This document shows positions 36,603 through 47,472 of a stretch of DNA of 64,000 bases, in pieces. The stretch comes from Clostridium estertheticum subsp. estertheticum. Lineage in GTDB: Bacteria > Bacillota > Clostridia > Clostridiales > Clostridiaceae. Under the pieces are notes generated by a model. The model was not told where the DNA came from, ran no database searches, and was given only the letters and a program-made list of their open reading frames with translations. Each line of letters begins with the position of its first letter. Positions within the stretch are counted from its first letter, which is position 1. The position numbers and the translations under genes were made by a program. The DNA lies in contig NZ_CP015756.1 of NCBI RefSeq assembly GCF_001877035.1, positions 1,665,001 to 1,729,000 of the forward strand, in the 5' to 3' direction.

Positions 36603-36812
36603 ATGGAAAGAACCATTGTAAAAGCTGGACTTACTCAAAGATTCAAAGATTATTTACAATTGGTTGATAAACATGATTTTATAGGCAGTTATAGAATTAT
36701 TGTTGAACTTCTTGAACAAGCAGTAGCAGAAATAATGCTACACAAAATACTTCAAGGTTTAGTACACTATTTAAATGTTTTACGTGGAGATATTACAATA
36801 GAGGAAGGCTAA
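36603..36812 (+). CDS. Small unknown protein upstream of hsdM
   Basis: 69 residues, mostly alpha-helical (RFKDYLQLVDKHDFIGSYRIIVELLEQAVAEI, given here only in outline). No family recognised. It starts six bases after the decayed HTH gene and ends 67 bases before hsdM, so it is likely co-transcribed with the RM genes. The open frame is clean and the composition protein-like, but the ribosome binding site is weak. Confidence 0.5.
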   Translation: MERTIVKAGLTQRFKDYLQLVDKHDFIGSYRIIVELLEQAVAEIMLHKILQGLVHYLNVLRGDITIEEG

Positions 36813-36879
36813 GGAGGGTTTGAGTCAGCACTTTTTGAAGTGCTAGATGATCATAATTATTAAGAAGGAGAGCGGTAAA

Positions 36880-38412
36880 ATGGAAAGTACAGCAAATATT
36901 GGATTTGAAGAAATGCTGTGGAAAGCAGCAGATAAACTAAGAGGGAGTATGGATGCAGCTGAATATAAGCATGTGGTACTAGGATTAATATTCCTTAGGT
37001 ATATATCAGATAAATTTGAAACAAAATATAATGACCTCGTTGCTGAGGGAGAAGGTTTTGAAGAAGAACTGGATGAATATTTGGCTGAAAATATCTTTTG
37101 GGTGCCCAAAGAAGCCAGATGGATCTTTATAAAAAACAAAGCTAAAGATACTAAAATTGGTCAAATAATTGATGACGCCATGATATTAATAGAAAAAGAA
37201 AATAAAACTCTTAAAAATGTATTAGAAAAGAGATATGCAAGACCAGAGATTGATAAAAGAAGACTTGGCGAACTAATTGATGAGATTTCAAAAATTCAAA
37301 TGCATAATAATAATAATAATAATAAAGAAACTGATTTGATTGGACGTGTATACGAATATTTCTTAGGAAAATTTGCAGATGCTGAAGGAAAAGGTGGCGG
37401 CGAGTTTTATACTCCTACATCAGTAGTTAAAACACTTGTAGGCATGATAGAACCTTTTAGAGGTCGTGTATATGACCCTTGTTGTGGTTCTGGTGGTATG
37501 TTTGTTCAAAGTGAAAAGTTTGTTGAAGAAAATCAAGGCAAGTTAACAGATATTGCTATTTATGGACAAGAACTCAATGCAACTACATGGAAACTTTGTA
37601 AAATGAATTTAGCTATTCGTGGACTTGAATGTAATATAGGTGCAAGTCATGATGATACATTCCACAATGACCTACATAAAAACCTGAAAGCAGATTATAT
37701 TTTAGCAAATCCACCGTTTAATATAAGCGATTGGGGTGGTGAACAATTAACTGATGATGTGCGATGGGCTTATGGTATTCCCCCAGCTGGAAACGCTAAC
37801 TATGCGTGGCTTCAACATATAATTTATCACTTATCACCAAATGGTGTAGCTGGGATTGTCCTTGCAAACGGTTCATTAAGTTCGAACACTTCAAACGAAG
37901 GTGAAATTAGAAAGAATTTGCTTGAAGCCGATTTAGTAGATTGTATAGTAACTATGCCAGATAAGCTGTTCTATTCTACAGGAATTCCAGTATCATTATG
38001 GATTTTAAATAGAAATAAAAAAGGTGATAAAAAACGCAGAAACCGTGGAAGTGAAATTTTGTTTATAGATGCAAGGCAACTTGGAGAAATGATCGATAGA
38101 AGACATAGAGAGTTATCTAATGAAGATATAAATAAAGTCTCAGAGATATACCATAATTGGAGAAATATTGACGGAAATTATGAAGATGTAAAAGGCTTAT
38201 GTAATTCAGCGAAATTAGATAAGGTAAAAGAATATGAATATGTCTTAATTCCTGGAAGGTATGTTGGGATAGAAGAAGTTGAAGATGATGGAATTCCATT
38301 TGAGGATAAGATGGAAAATATGACTGTAGAACTGGCTGAATTATTTGCAAAGTCAGGGCATTTAGAAGAAGAGATTAGAAAGAATCTAGGGGGTCTTGGA
38401 TATGAGTTTTAG
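36880..38412 (+). CDS. hsdM: Type I restriction-modification DNA methyltransferase HsdM
   Basis: 510 residues from ATG 36880, which follows AAGGAG; the 11 extra codons upstream lack a ribosome site. The N-terminal HsdM_N domain ([28 protein letters not shown]) is followed by the methylase domain with the SAM-binding [10 protein letters not shown] (about 198-207) and the N6-adenine motif NPPF (about 278-281). It pairs with HsdS to methylate adenine in a bipartite site and with HsdR to cut unmodified DNA. An in-frame (AAT)6 run encodes six Asn at about residue 143-148. It overlaps hsdS by 11 bases. Confidence 0.97.
   Translation: MESTANIGFEEMLWKAADKLRGSMDAAEYKHVVLGLIFLRYISDKFETKYNDLVAEGEGFEEELDEYLAENIFWVPKEARWIFIKNKAKDTKIGQIIDDAMILIEKENKTLKNVLEKRYARPEIDKRRLGELIDEISKIQMHNNNNNNKETDLIGRVYEYFLGKFADAEGKGGGEFYTPTSVVKTLVGMIEPFRGRVYDPCCGSGGMFVQSEKFVEENQGKLTDIAIYGQELNATTWKLCKMNLAIRGLECNIGASHDDTFHNDLHKNLKADYILANPPFNISDWGGEQLTDDVRWAYGIPPAGNANYAWLQHIIYHLSPNGVAGIVLANGSLSSNTSNEGEIRKNLLEADLVDCIVTMPDKLFYSTGIPVSLWILNRNKKGDKKRRNRGSEILFIDARQLGEMIDRRHRELSNEDINKVSEIYHNWRNIDGNYEDVKGLCNSAKLDKVKEYEYVLIPGRYVGIEEVEDDGIPFEDKMENMTVELAELFAKSGHLEEEIRKNLGGLGYEF
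37306..37323 (+). repeat. (AAT)6 microsatellite in hsdM
   Basis: Six perfect AAT units encode a poly-Asn run in the linker just before the [12 protein letters not shown] helix. Length change would not shift frame but would lengthen or shorten the linker. Confidence 0.9.
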
Positions 38413-39673
38413 CCAATTTAAAAAAGAAAGGTTATGTAATATAAGTGAGGTAATTACTAGAGGAGTAACCCCTTCATATACTGAAGAAGAAGGAGTAATT
38501 GTAATTAATCAAAAATGCATCAGAGATAATAGAGTTGATTTAAGTCTAGGAAGGTTAACTGATGTAAAAAAGAAAAAAATTCCGGATCATAAATATCTAA
38601 ATAGATATGATATTTTAATAAATTCCACTGGAGTTGGGACACTTGGTAGAGTAGCTCAAATTAAGGAAATAAATCAGCCTATAACTGTTGATTCTCATGT
38701 TACTATAGTTCGTCCAAATAATATTGTTGATCCTAGATTTCTGGGGTACAATTTATTTATGCAACAGTCAAATATTGAGAGATTAGCAGAAGGTTCAACT
38801 GGACAAACTGAATTATCTAGAGTTAGGCTTGGAGAAATAATTGAGGTAGTACTGCCTCCACTTAATGAACAAAAAGCCATTGTACACATACTCTCAACCC
38901 TAGATAAAAAAGTTGAAGTTAACAATCAAATTAATAAAACGCTTGAAGTTATGGCACAGGGCATCTTCAAACAATGGTTTGTAGATTTCGAATTCCCTAA
39001 CGAGAATGGAGAGCCTTATAAATCTAGCGGTGGTGAAATGGTTGCAAGTGAACTTGGGATGATTCCTAAGGCATGGGAAGTTAAATCACTTGAAGAATCG
39101 TGTGATGAGATAGTAAGAGGGTTTACTTCGAAGTATATTGAAAAAGGAAAGATCAAAAATTTAAATCAAAAAGTAAATAAAGGAGAATTTTTAGAAAAAC
39201 AATACTTTAAATATTTAAGGGAAGATATCGAAATACCTGAAAATAAATATGCAAGGAAATATGATATTTTATTAAATTCATTGGGGCAAGGAACTTTAGG
39301 CAGGATACATTTTTATGTTGAAGGTGAACAGAATATCGTTGTGGACCAACACATAACTATTATAAGACCTAATAACGAAATTGCAAAAGATTCATATGTA
39401 TATCAATTGCTTATAACCTCTGCTTATAAAGGTATAGTTGATAATCTTATTACAGGATTCACAGGCATGTTGATGCTTAATATTTCTAAAGTGAGAGAAT
39501 TAAAAATGGCCTTACCACAATTAGACTTGCAGGAAAATTACAATATAATAGTAAAATCCTTGTATGATGAAAAAGCTCTTTTTTTGAAAGAAAATGAAAT
39601 ATTAAAAAATATTAGAGATGCTCTTCTCTCTAGACTTATGTCAGGTGAGACAAGAATAATGATAGATAATTAA
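38402..39673 (+). CDS. hsdS: Type I restriction specificity subunit HsdS
   Basis: 423 residues. Two target-recognition domains: the first begins [14 protein letters not shown] (about 10-165), the second [13 protein letters not shown] (about 225-380). Each is followed by a conserved helical spacer ([20 protein letters not shown] and [17 protein letters not shown]). Between them sits [11 protein letters not shown], the usual central-conserved segment. It determines the split recognition sequence, which cannot be predicted here. ATG 38402 is chosen over a TTG two codons earlier. It overlaps hsdM by 11 bases and hsdR by one base (TAATG). Confidence 0.96.
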   Translation: MSFSQFKKERLCNISEVITRGVTPSYTEEEGVIVINQKCIRDNRVDLSLGRLTDVKKKKIPDHKYLNRYDILINSTGVGTLGRVAQIKEINQPITVDSHVTIVRPNNIVDPRFLGYNLFMQQSNIERLAEGSTGQTELSRVRLGEIIEVVLPPLNEQKAIVHILSTLDKKVEVNNQINKTLEVMAQGIFKQWFVDFEFPNENGEPYKSSGGEMVASELGMIPKAWEVKSLEESCDEIVRGFTSKYIEKGKIKNLNQKVNKGEFLEKQYFKYLREDIEIPENKYARKYDILLNSLGQGTLGRIHFYVEGEQNIVVDQHITIIRPNNEIAKDSYVYQLLITSAYKGIVDNLITGFTGMLMLNISKVRELKMALPQLDLQENYNIIVKSLYDEKALFLKENEILKNIRDALLSRLMSGETRIMIDN

Positions 39674-42600
39674 TGGTTACAAAAAAGGGGGATATGCCAT
39701 TGAGATTATTACAAACATTCACAGAGGATCTACTTGAAGAAGCTGCCATAGAGATTTTAAGCGAACTTGGATATGAGCATAAATTTGGGCCAGATATTGA
39801 CCATGATGGAGAGTCGTTAGAACGTAATGACTATAAAGATGTTATTCTTGAAAATAGGGTAAGAGAAGCACTTTATAGAATTAATAAAGACATTCCAATA
39901 GAGGCTCTTGAAGATGCATTTAGACAATTGATTACTTTTAATAGTCCTTCTTTAGTTGAAAATAATCACTATTTGCATAGATTACTTACAGAGGGAATAG
40001 AAGTTTCTTTTAAAGAGAAAGAACTTATTAGAACCAAGAGAGTTTTTATTATAGATTTTGAAGATAAAAGTAATAATAATTTTTTAGTGGTGAACCAATT
40101 GGCCATAGAAGGTAATGAAAATAGAAGACCTGACATTATTTTGTTTATCAACGGGTTACCACTTGTTATAGTTGAATTAAAATCATCATCAGATGAAAAT
40201 GTTGGAATAGAGAGTGCTTATAATCAGATACAAACTTATAAAAAAGATATTGAAAGTTTATTTAATTACAATGCTTTTTGTATCATTTCGGATGGTATCA
40301 ATGCTAAAGCAGGAACACTTACATCTAATCTTGAGCGTTATATGAATTGGAGAAGTGAAGATGGGGTGAATATTGCACCTTTAACAATGCCTCAGTATGA
40401 AACTCTATTTAGAGGAATTCTAGTAAAGACAAGAATATTAGATATTGTTTTTAACTTCATTCTTTTTCAAGAATCTAAATCGGATGATTATAATAAAAAA
40501 GGTGAAAAAATAGGAGATAAGAAAACAGTCATTAAAATTTTCGCAGCTTACCAGCAATATTTTGCTGTTGAAAAAGCCGTACAAAAAACCAAATTAGCAA
40601 TTGCTGAAAAAGGAGACCGGAAAATAGGGGTTATTTGGCACACTCAAGGTTCAGGTAAAAGCTTTTCAATGGTATTTTATACGGCAAGGCTTGTAAAAGA
40701 ATTGAATAATCCGACTATAATTGTCATTACTGATAGAAATGATTTAGATGATCAGCTCTATACAACTTTTGTTAAATCAAAAGAAATACTTCGACAAGAA
40801 CCAAAACAAGCTAATATTAGAAAACTTACAGTAGAACAAAAGTTAGCCCAGACAAAGGATAATTCAAAAGAAGTTAATGGGCTTTATGATCTTTTAAATG
40901 AGAGAGAATCTGGGGGCATTATTTTTACAACTATTCAAAAGTTTAAGCCAAAAGCAGGCGAAATGCCAGTTTTGACGGCTAGAAAAAATGTGATTATTAT
41001 CGCTGATGAAGCCCATAGAAGTCAGTATGGATTAGATGCTAAAACGGATATGAAAACAGGTGATATAAAATTTGGTTATGCAAAGTATATGAGGGATGCT
41101 CTACCTAATGCATCTTATATTGGATTTACGGGTATACCTATTGAATTCGAGGACAAGTCCACACCAGCAGTATTTGGGGATTACATAGATATATATGATA
41201 TGACAAGAGCTGTTGAAGATAAGGCGACGGTTAAGATATATTATGAAAATAGGATCATTAAACTTGAGGCAGATGAAGATATTTTAAAAGAGATAGATGA
41301 TGAATTTGAAGAAATTACTGAAGGACAAGAAGAGTTTGATAAGGAGAAAAATAAAGCGAAATGGTCTTGTATTGAAGCTATTGTGGGATCCCCAAATCGT
41401 ATAAAAAAATTAGCAGAAGATCTTGTGAATCATTATGAAACTAAGGCAGAGGTTATGGATGGTAAGGCTATGGTTGTTTGTATGAGTAGAAAGATTTGTG
41501 TGGATTTATATGATGCAATTACGGCCATAAGACCTGATTGGCATAGTGAGGATCTGGATAAAGGAAAAATAAAAGTTGTTATGACAGGTAGTGCAGCTGA
41601 TAAAGAGAAAATTCAAAAGCACGTAGCTGGCAAACAAAGAAGAGATACCCTAGCTAATCGTATGAAAGATAATAATGATGAATTAAAAATTGTTATTGTG
41701 CGTGATATGTGGCTTACTGGTTTTGACGTACCATCAATGCATACCATGTATATTGATAAGCCTATGAAAGGACACAACTTAATGCAGGCTATAGCAAGAG
41801 TTAATCGTGTTTTTAAAGATAAAGAAGGCGGTGTAGTAGTTGACTACATCGGTATATTAGAGAGTTTAAAAAGAGCACTTAATGAATATACAGATAGCGA
41901 TAAGAAAGGTACTGGTATAGATACATCAGCAGCAATTGCTATTATGCTTGAAAAACTTGAAGTATTAAGAGGAATGTTTCATGGGTTAGATTACTCAGAT
42001 TATATGGGGAAATCCCAAGTAAAACGTATTAGAGCTATTACGGCTGGAATGGATTTTGTATTATCTAAAAATGAAAAAGAACAAAAGGATTTCAAACAAT
42101 TTGCAACAGAGTTAGGGAAAGCGCATGGATTATGTGCTGCTTCTGAAGACGGCAAAGCTATTGCGCTTGAAGTCAGCTATTTTAAGTCAGTGAAAGCAAG
42201 TTTGGTTAAATTAGATATAAAAGGGGAGACCCCTTTTTCTAGAACAAAAATAGAACAAAGAATTAATCAAATGTTAGAAAGAACGATTATTTCAGAAGAA
42301 GTTATCGATGTATTTGAAGCAATGGGAATGACAAGACCGGATATATCTATTTTATCAGAAGAATTTTTAGAAGAGGTTAAATCACTAAAAACGAAAAATC
42401 TTGCCCTTGAAATGCTTAAGAAACTTCTTGAAGGTGAGATTAAGACTATGGAAAGAAGCAATTTAGTTAAATCTGAACTATTTTCGGAAAAATTAAAAAG
42501 GGCACTGAATAAATATAGAAATCAGGCAATTACAAATGCAGAAGTAATTGAAGAACTCATTCGTATGGCTAAAGAAATAAAAGTAATGCATCAAGAAGAA

Positions 42601-42918
42601 AAAAAACTTGGATTAAATAAAGAGGAGATAGCGTTTTATTACGCATTATCTAAAGAAGAAATAGTAAGAGAACTAATGGATGATGATACACTTAAAAAAA
42701 TAGCTCAACAACTTACAGATGCAATTAGAAGAAATATTACAATAGATTTTAATGTAAGAACACAGTCACAAGCCACTATGCGAACAATAATTAGAAGACT
42801 TCTTAAAAAATATGATTATCCACCAGAACAAGCAAAAGAAGCTCTTAAGGTTGTTATGAAGCAAGTAGAATTAATGTGTAGTAGCGAAGCGCAGTTAGTT
42901 GGTGATAACAATGAGTGA
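39673..42918 (+). CDS. hsdR: Type I restriction endonuclease/translocase HsdR
   Basis: 1081 residues. The N-terminal nuclease has [20 protein letters not shown] (about 152-171), the D...ExK motif. The SF2 translocase has Walker A QGSGKSF (about 324), DEAH (about 444), [10 protein letters not shown] and [14 protein letters not shown] (motif VI). A helical C-terminus (about 800-1060) docks to HsdM. The ATG overlaps the hsdS stop, implying coupling; an alternative ATG at 39694 would trim seven residues. Its last bases overlap the start of the HEPN gene (ATGAGTGA). All three RM subunits are full-length, so the system should be active. Confidence 0.97.
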   Translation: MVTKKGDMPLRLLQTFTEDLLEEAAIEILSELGYEHKFGPDIDHDGESLERNDYKDVILENRVREALYRINKDIPIEALEDAFRQLITFNSPSLVENNHYLHRLLTEGIEVSFKEKELIRTKRVFIIDFEDKSNNNFLVVNQLAIEGNENRRPDIILFINGLPLVIVELKSSSDENVGIESAYNQIQTYKKDIESLFNYNAFCIISDGINAKAGTLTSNLERYMNWRSEDGVNIAPLTMPQYETLFRGILVKTRILDIVFNFILFQESKSDDYNKKGEKIGDKKTVIKIFAAYQQYFAVEKAVQKTKLAIAEKGDRKIGVIWHTQGSGKSFSMVFYTARLVKELNNPTIIVITDRNDLDDQLYTTFVKSKEILRQEPKQANIRKLTVEQKLAQTKDNSKEVNGLYDLLNERESGGIIFTTIQKFKPKAGEMPVLTARKNVIIIADEAHRSQYGLDAKTDMKTGDIKFGYAKYMRDALPNASYIGFTGIPIEFEDKSTPAVFGDYIDIYDMTRAVEDKATVKIYYENRIIKLEADEDILKEIDDEFEEITEGQEEFDKEKNKAKWSCIEAIVGSPNRIKKLAEDLVNHYETKAEVMDGKAMVVCMSRKICVDLYDAITAIRPDWHSEDLDKGKIKVVMTGSAADKEKIQKHVAGKQRRDTLANRMKDNNDELKIVIVRDMWLTGFDVPSMHTMYIDKPMKGHNLMQAIARVNRVFKDKEGGVVVDYIGILESLKRALNEYTDSDKKGTGIDTSAAIAIMLEKLEVLRGMFHGLDYSDYMGKSQVKRIRAITAGMDFVLSKNEKEQKDFKQFATELGKAHGLCAASEDGKAIALEVSYFKSVKASLVKLDIKGETPFSRTKIEQRINQMLERTIISEEVIDVFEAMGMTRPDISILSEEFLEEVKSLKTKNLALEMLKKLLEGEIKTMERSNLVKSELFSEKLKRALNKYRNQAITNAEVIEELIRMAKEIKVMHQEEKKLGLNKEEIAFYYALSKEEIVRELMDDDTLKKIAQQLTDAIRRNITIDFNVRTQSQATMRTIIRRLLKKYDYPPEQAKEALKVVMKQVELMCSSEAQLVGDNNE

Positions 42919-43960
42919 AAATGCAAATTTGAGTTATGATGATTTAGAACCATTTAATGCATATGTTGATGAGGAAGGTTTAATAGACATACAAGGAATT
43001 AAATTCAAGCCAAGTCAAATATTATATACGATGGATGAGATAGCATATAAAGGAGCTTATGAGGAATATAAAAGTACTATGTTTCAAGAAAATGTTAGTA
43101 CTATTTATTCAGAGTTTCCTTCTCATATTGCTGTAAGTTTTAGGAAACTTTACAATGGAAATAATATAGCTGCAAGAGAGCGGTTGGATTTTATAATTGA
43201 CTGTTCAGAATCAATTATAAATTTCTTGTTCTTTTTAATTATTAGTGAGTTAAGATCTAGAAGAGTCAACATCAATGGTTTACAATATAGAAATACAGAT
43301 GATATTCAAAATCCTGATTATAAAAAAATTAAATCAAAGGATTTTTTTACAGATACATTTAAACTTAAAATAAGAATACTTCAATCACTAATTGAAAGCA
43401 GCTATCTAGAAAATAATAACTGCCATTCAAAGCAGTTAAATTCCAATGTTTTAGACGCGCTAATTGAACTAAACCAAGTAAGAAATGATGTAAGTCATTC
43501 AGGGACAATGTCTAGTGAGCAGTATGAGACAAAGTTTCAATTTGCATATGATTTATTGAATACAATACTACCAGATTTAATGTTTTTAAAGGATTGTAAA
43601 ATACTTAAGTTCATTAAATATGAAAATGATAACGTGCTTTGTACTGCTTATGAAGGTGATTCTTCCGTTCAAAAAACTACGGCTTTTAAATTGGATAATC
43701 ACAATTTAACTAACGTTTTACGATTTGGGAATGATATACTATTTGTGAGATGGGATGATTTATTTATTAAATTAACACCTTACTTACATTTCAAAACTGA
43801 ATATGAAGGACATGATTCTATAATTTGTACTTTTAAAAGATTATCTGGAGGTAATTTTATTTTTGAACATTCAAAAACTAAATCAGAAATAAAATTTGAT
43901 GAATTAAAAGGGACTTTTGATATAGAAAGAAATGATGTTACTAGTATTATTAATGCATAG
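42911..43960 (+). CDS. HEPN-motif protein coupled to the type I RM operon
   Basis: 349 residues from ATG 42911, which overlaps the hsdR stop. The middle (about 70-225) is helical and contains [15 protein letters not shown], where RNDVSH (191-196) is the R-x4-H motif of HEPN RNases. The C-terminal ~130 residues are beta-rich and unassigned. The N-terminal 60 residues are acidic. Type I RM loci are known to host guard toxins such as the PrrC anticodon nuclease, which fires when the RM complex is blocked. By analogy this protein may be an RNase guard for this hsd system. That role is inference from coupling and motif; I do not recognise the whole protein. Confidence 0.65.
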   Translation: MSENANLSYDDLEPFNAYVDEEGLIDIQGIKFKPSQILYTMDEIAYKGAYEEYKSTMFQENVSTIYSEFPSHIAVSFRKLYNGNNIAARERLDFIIDCSESIINFLFFLIISELRSRRVNINGLQYRNTDDIQNPDYKKIKSKDFFTDTFKLKIRILQSLIESSYLENNNCHSKQLNSNVLDALIELNQVRNDVSHSGTMSSEQYETKFQFAYDLLNTILPDLMFLKDCKILKFIKYENDNVLCTAYEGDSSVQKTTAFKLDNHNLTNVLRFGNDILFVRWDDLFIKLTPYLHFKTEYEGHDSIICTFKRLSGGNFIFEHSKTKSEIKFDELKGTFDIERNDVTSIINA

Positions 43961-44015
43961 TGATTACAAAACAATGAATTTATAATTATTGTTTTAATAG
44001 AGAGGATAGATGGGT

Positions 44016-44132
44016 ATGGCAGATATAAAATTTGAAATTAAACAAACTGTAGGGGTTATATCAGAATCTGCAACTTGGGTTTGCTGTATTGCAATCAGTA
44101 TTTCCTTCTATAGGGGGAAGTTCAATAATTGA
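44016..44132 (+). pseudogene. Possible YdbC/PC4-like fragment
   Basis: A 38-codon frame begins MADIKFEIKQTVGVISESA, like the start of YdbC-family (PC4-type ssDNA-binding) proteins, then departs from the pattern (WVCCIAIS). Preceded by GAGAGGAT. The remaining sequence to 44360 has no continued match. Probably a gene broken shortly after its start; weak evidence. Confidence 0.35.
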
Positions 44133-44362
44133 AAATATATATTCCACAAATACCACAGTATTCTGAAAAAAAAGATAGATACTCGTTGAGCTAAAAGATT
44201 GTGCTTGGTGGGTATTTTTACTTTTTTCTACAAATTTGAAGGATAATAGTAGGTTCTTGTAGAAATATGATTATATGATATTTTAGATGTATTAATTTAA
44301 TAGTGTCTCTAGTATTTATAATAAAAAGGTTAAAGAATTGACAAAAGTATGAGGGGGGTAAC

Positions 44363-45745
44363 ATGGGATTTCTTTCGGATTTATTCAATATTGAAAGCTC
44401 ACAATTTAAAACAATTTCAAAGCCAACAGCTATTAAAGAGTTTTCAACGGAAAATGGTAATTTAAAAGTATTAAATGAATTGTTATTAAGATTAAATAGT
44501 AATAACAAAAGACAATTAGTAAATAAAGAGATAATTGCAATTAAGATGGGGTTGAAAGGTGAAAGCACCGTCGATTTCGAACTTAGAAATTGTACATTTC
44601 CTTTTTTGTATTTACATGATATAAGAATTGAATATGATGATTTAGTTGTTCAAATTGATTACTTGGTAATAACAAAAAAGTATATTTGTGTAATGGAAAC
44701 AAAGCAGCTTCTTGGTGATGTAAATATAAATAAAGATGGAGAATTTATTAGAGCATACAAAAGTAAGAGCGGTTATGAAAATAAAACTGGTATGTATAGC
44801 CCAATTGAGCAGAACAAGAAGCATGTTAATTTAATTAAAAAAATTCTTAAGGATGTTTTTGATGCTGATAAGGTACCAGTAAAATCAATTGTTGTAATGG
44901 CCAATCCAGCAGCAATTATAAGGAAAACGTATGCCTCAAAAGAAATACAAAATCAAATAATTAGAGCCGAGAAATTATCTGATTATTTTTTGACCCTAAA
45001 TAATGACTTACCTTATACTGTTTTAAAAGAAGCGACTGCATTTAAAATTGCTAATTATTTAAAAGAAAAGCACACACCTATAAATATTGATTATCAAGGT
45101 AAGTTTGGCTTATTAGAAAAAGATTTTATTGCAGAGTCCAACTCAACTAAAGAAAATATTAAGAAAGAGCTAAAAATCTTGGATAGCAAAGTTAGGCTGC
45201 CAGAAGAATTAATAGTTCAGAAAATAGATATTGTTCCTGAATTAAGTGAAAGTGATAAACAGATGACAGAAGATTTAAAAGTATATAGGAATCAAAAGGC
45301 TAAAGAAGAGGGTTATAAGGGCTTTCAATATCATTGTGTATTTTCTGCAAGTACAATAGGTAATATAGTAGAAATCAAACCACAAACTATTGAGCAGTTG
45401 TTTCAAGTTAGAGGGTTAGCTCAGTTGAAGATTAATAAATATGGTAATGATATTTTAAAGATTACAAGAAAAAAAATTGATAATGACCCACATTTAATTA
45501 AAGAAATGAAAAGTGCCCCAATTATTGAAAATAAGGAAGATGAATTAAGAAATAAATTAAAACAATTCAGATCTGAAATTTCAGCGAAAGAAAGTATAAG
45601 ACCTTATCTTGTATTTAGTAATCAACAAATGGAAGAAGTATTGAATGCTAAACCTATAACCAAAGATCAACTTTCTCATGTAAGTGGGTTTGGTGAAATA
45701 AAAGTTGAAAAATATGCTGATGGAATTGTTAATATATTTAAATAG
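44363..45745 (+). CDS. NERD nuclease-related protein with two HRDC domains
   Basis: 460 residues. A NERD domain (about 45-150) shows GLKGESTVDFEL and IDYLVITKKYICVMETKQ, the latter giving the D...ExK arrangement of restriction-like nucleases. Residues ~285-355 and ~385-458 are two HRDC-type helical domains (KEEGYKGFQYHCVFSASTIG...FQVRGLAQLKINKYG; YLVFSNQQMEEVL...VSGFGEIKVEKYAD, both abbreviated). HRDC modules bind DNA in RecQ helicases and RNase D. No helicase domain is present. A DNA-processing role is plausible; a defence role is suggested only by its place at the end of the island. RBS AGGGGGG. Confidence 0.85.
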   Translation: MGFLSDLFNIESSQFKTISKPTAIKEFSTENGNLKVLNELLLRLNSNNKRQLVNKEIIAIKMGLKGESTVDFELRNCTFPFLYLHDIRIEYDDLVVQIDYLVITKKYICVMETKQLLGDVNINKDGEFIRAYKSKSGYENKTGMYSPIEQNKKHVNLIKKILKDVFDADKVPVKSIVVMANPAAIIRKTYASKEIQNQIIRAEKLSDYFLTLNNDLPYTVLKEATAFKIANYLKEKHTPINIDYQGKFGLLEKDFIAESNSTKENIKKELKILDSKVRLPEELIVQKIDIVPELSESDKQMTEDLKVYRNQKAKEEGYKGFQYHCVFSASTIGNIVEIKPQTIEQLFQVRGLAQLKINKYGNDILKITRKKIDNDPHLIKEMKSAPIIENKEDELRNKLKQFRSEISAKESIRPYLVFSNQQMEEVLNAKPITKDQLSHVSGFGEIKVEKYADGIVNIFK

Positions 45746-45970
45746 AAGTTTCTACTTTGCCACAGTTATTGTAGGTTCCTTAAAAAATAAAGAGCAACTT
45801 GAAATAAATCTAAAATATCTAGGTCAATGAATGAAACAAGTGCGGTATCTAGAACTGTAGGGTTACTTCCTAGTATAGTAGGAATTGAAATGAATATTAA
45901 TTTTTACTGAATTAAGATAATTAAACTAGTGGGATAAAATAAGTGCTATAGAAGTTAAGAAAAAGGTTAT

Positions 45971-46000
45971 GCCTTATTGAATTTAATAGTTCAGTAAGGC
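45971..46000 (+). terminator. Hairpin between the NERD and NlpC/P60 genes
   Basis: Stem GCCTTATTGAA / TTCAGTAAGGC with an eight-base loop, then CTTTAAAA. The T run is poor. It probably ends transcription from the island. Confidence 0.55.
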
Positions 46001-46128
46001 CTTTAAAATCACTTGAAAGTTATGCATATATATAAAGTTATTGGAAAATTTGACGATATAGAAAGTAATAGCAAAATGAATATAGGTATGCACAAACATA
46101 TATTTAAAATGAATTTTGGAGGCAAATA

Positions 46129-47472
46129 ATGAAAAAAAGATTAGCGTTAGCAACAATTTTATTGACTCTAGCAAGTTCTCATAGTGTATTTGCTGATAGT
46201 GGTGTAATAAATGCAAGTTCATTAAACTTGAGACAGAAACCATCACTTTCATCCTCAATTTTATCTTTTATCCCCATAAATACGAAGATAAGCACTTTGG
46301 GTAAAAGTGGTAATTTTTATAAAGTAACCTATAAAGGGAAAACTGGCTATGTAGATAGCTCATATGTAAAACTAGTACAAGCTACTAAGGTGGTACCAAT
46401 TAAAGTAGCTAGTACAACCCAAATAGGGGTAGGCAGTACTAAAGTATGGTATTTAAACGTACGTAAAACAGCGACTACAGGGAATAATATTATTGGTTCA
46501 ATTAATCCAAGCAATAATATAAGTTTATATGGAACTCAAAATGGTTATTATAAAATTAAATATAATAACACATGGGGATACATTGCCAAATCATACGTAA
46601 GTACGTCTGCAACTTCAGCAGTGGTTAAAATACCGGTGGCATCTAGTACATTAGCTAGTACAACCAAAACTGGGGTAGGCAGTACAAAAGTATGGTATTT
46701 AAATGTACGTAAAACAGCAGCTACAGGGAATAATATTATTGGTTCAATTAATCCAACTAATAATATAAGTTTATATGGAACCCAAAATGGTTATTATAAA
46801 ATTAAATATAATAACACGTGGGGATACATTGCCAAATCATACGTAACTACGTCTGCAACTCCAGCAGTTGTTACAATACCGGTGGTATCTAGTACAACCA
46901 AAACAGGGGTAGGCAGTACTAAGGTATGGTGCTTAAATGTACGTAAAACACCAGCTACAGGGAATAATATTATTGGTATGATTAATCCAACAAATAATAT
47001 AAATTTATATGGAACTCAAAATGGTTATTATAAAATCAAATATAATAACACCTGGGGATACATTGACAAATCATACGTAATTACTTCAAAAGTTACAACA
47101 CCAGTAGTAAGTACAGCTTCTCAAAAAAAATCTATCATAGCAAATGCAAATAAATTAATTGGAATACCTTATATATGGGGTGGTACAACAACTAGTGGTT
47201 TTGATTGTTCAGGGCTTGTACAGTATATTTATAAGAGTATCGGTGTTAATTTACCTAGAACAACTTATCAGCAAGTAGGAGAAGGTAGTGCTGTTAGCAT
47301 AAATAATCTCGAAGTAGGAGACTTAGTTTTTTTTATAGGTAATGCGCATGTAGGAATATATGTTGGAAATAACAAATTTATAGAATCTCAAAAAAGTGGT
47401 ACACTTGTACATATAGAAAACCTAAGTGGTTATTGGAGAACGTCGTTTGTAACAGGAAGAAGAATATTTTAA
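46129..47472 (+). CDS. Secreted SH3b-repeat NlpC/P60 peptidoglycan endopeptidase
   Basis: 447 residues. A signal peptide covers residues 1-22 (MKKRLALATILL...VFA). Bacterial SH3 domain 1 (about 24-84) is followed by three near-identical SH3b repeats starting GVGSTKVW at about residues 100, 181 and 259, each with NGYYKIKYNNTWGYI. Linkers are rich in Thr, Val and Ala. The C-terminal NlpC/P60 domain (about 334-447) has catalytic Cys in FDCSGLVQY (about 359) and His in GNAHVGIYVG (about 407). It cuts peptide cross-links between D-Glu and the diamino acid of the cell wall. RBS GGAGG. The MurNAc recycling operon lies 0.5 kb downstream. Confidence 0.95.
   Translation: MKKRLALATILLTLASSHSVFADSGVINASSLNLRQKPSLSSSILSFIPINTKISTLGKSGNFYKVTYKGKTGYVDSSYVKLVQATKVVPIKVASTTQIGVGSTKVWYLNVRKTATTGNNIIGSINPSNNISLYGTQNGYYKIKYNNTWGYIAKSYVSTSATSAVVKIPVASSTLASTTKTGVGSTKVWYLNVRKTAATGNNIIGSINPTNNISLYGTQNGYYKIKYNNTWGYIAKSYVTTSATPAVVTIPVVSSTTKTGVGSTKVWCLNVRKTPATGNNIIGMINPTNNINLYGTQNGYYKIKYNNTWGYIDKSYVITSKVTTPVVSTASQKKSIIANANKLIGIPYIWGGTTTSGFDCSGLVQYIYKSIGVNLPRTTYQQVGEGSAVSINNLEVGDLVFFIGNAHVGIYVGNNKFIESQKSGTLVHIENLSGYWRTSFVTGRRIF
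46429..47081 (+). repeat. Three near-identical SH3b-coding repeats
   Basis: Units start at about 46429, 46673 and 46907, roughly 240 bases apart, and are nearly identical in DNA as well as protein. This implies recent duplication or gene conversion. The third has YLNV changed to CLNV and AKSYV changed to DKSYV. Confidence 0.9.

Noticed and set aside
42911-43960. PrrC anticodon nuclease
   Set aside because: No ABC-type ATPase motifs are present; only position and an R-x4-H motif agree.
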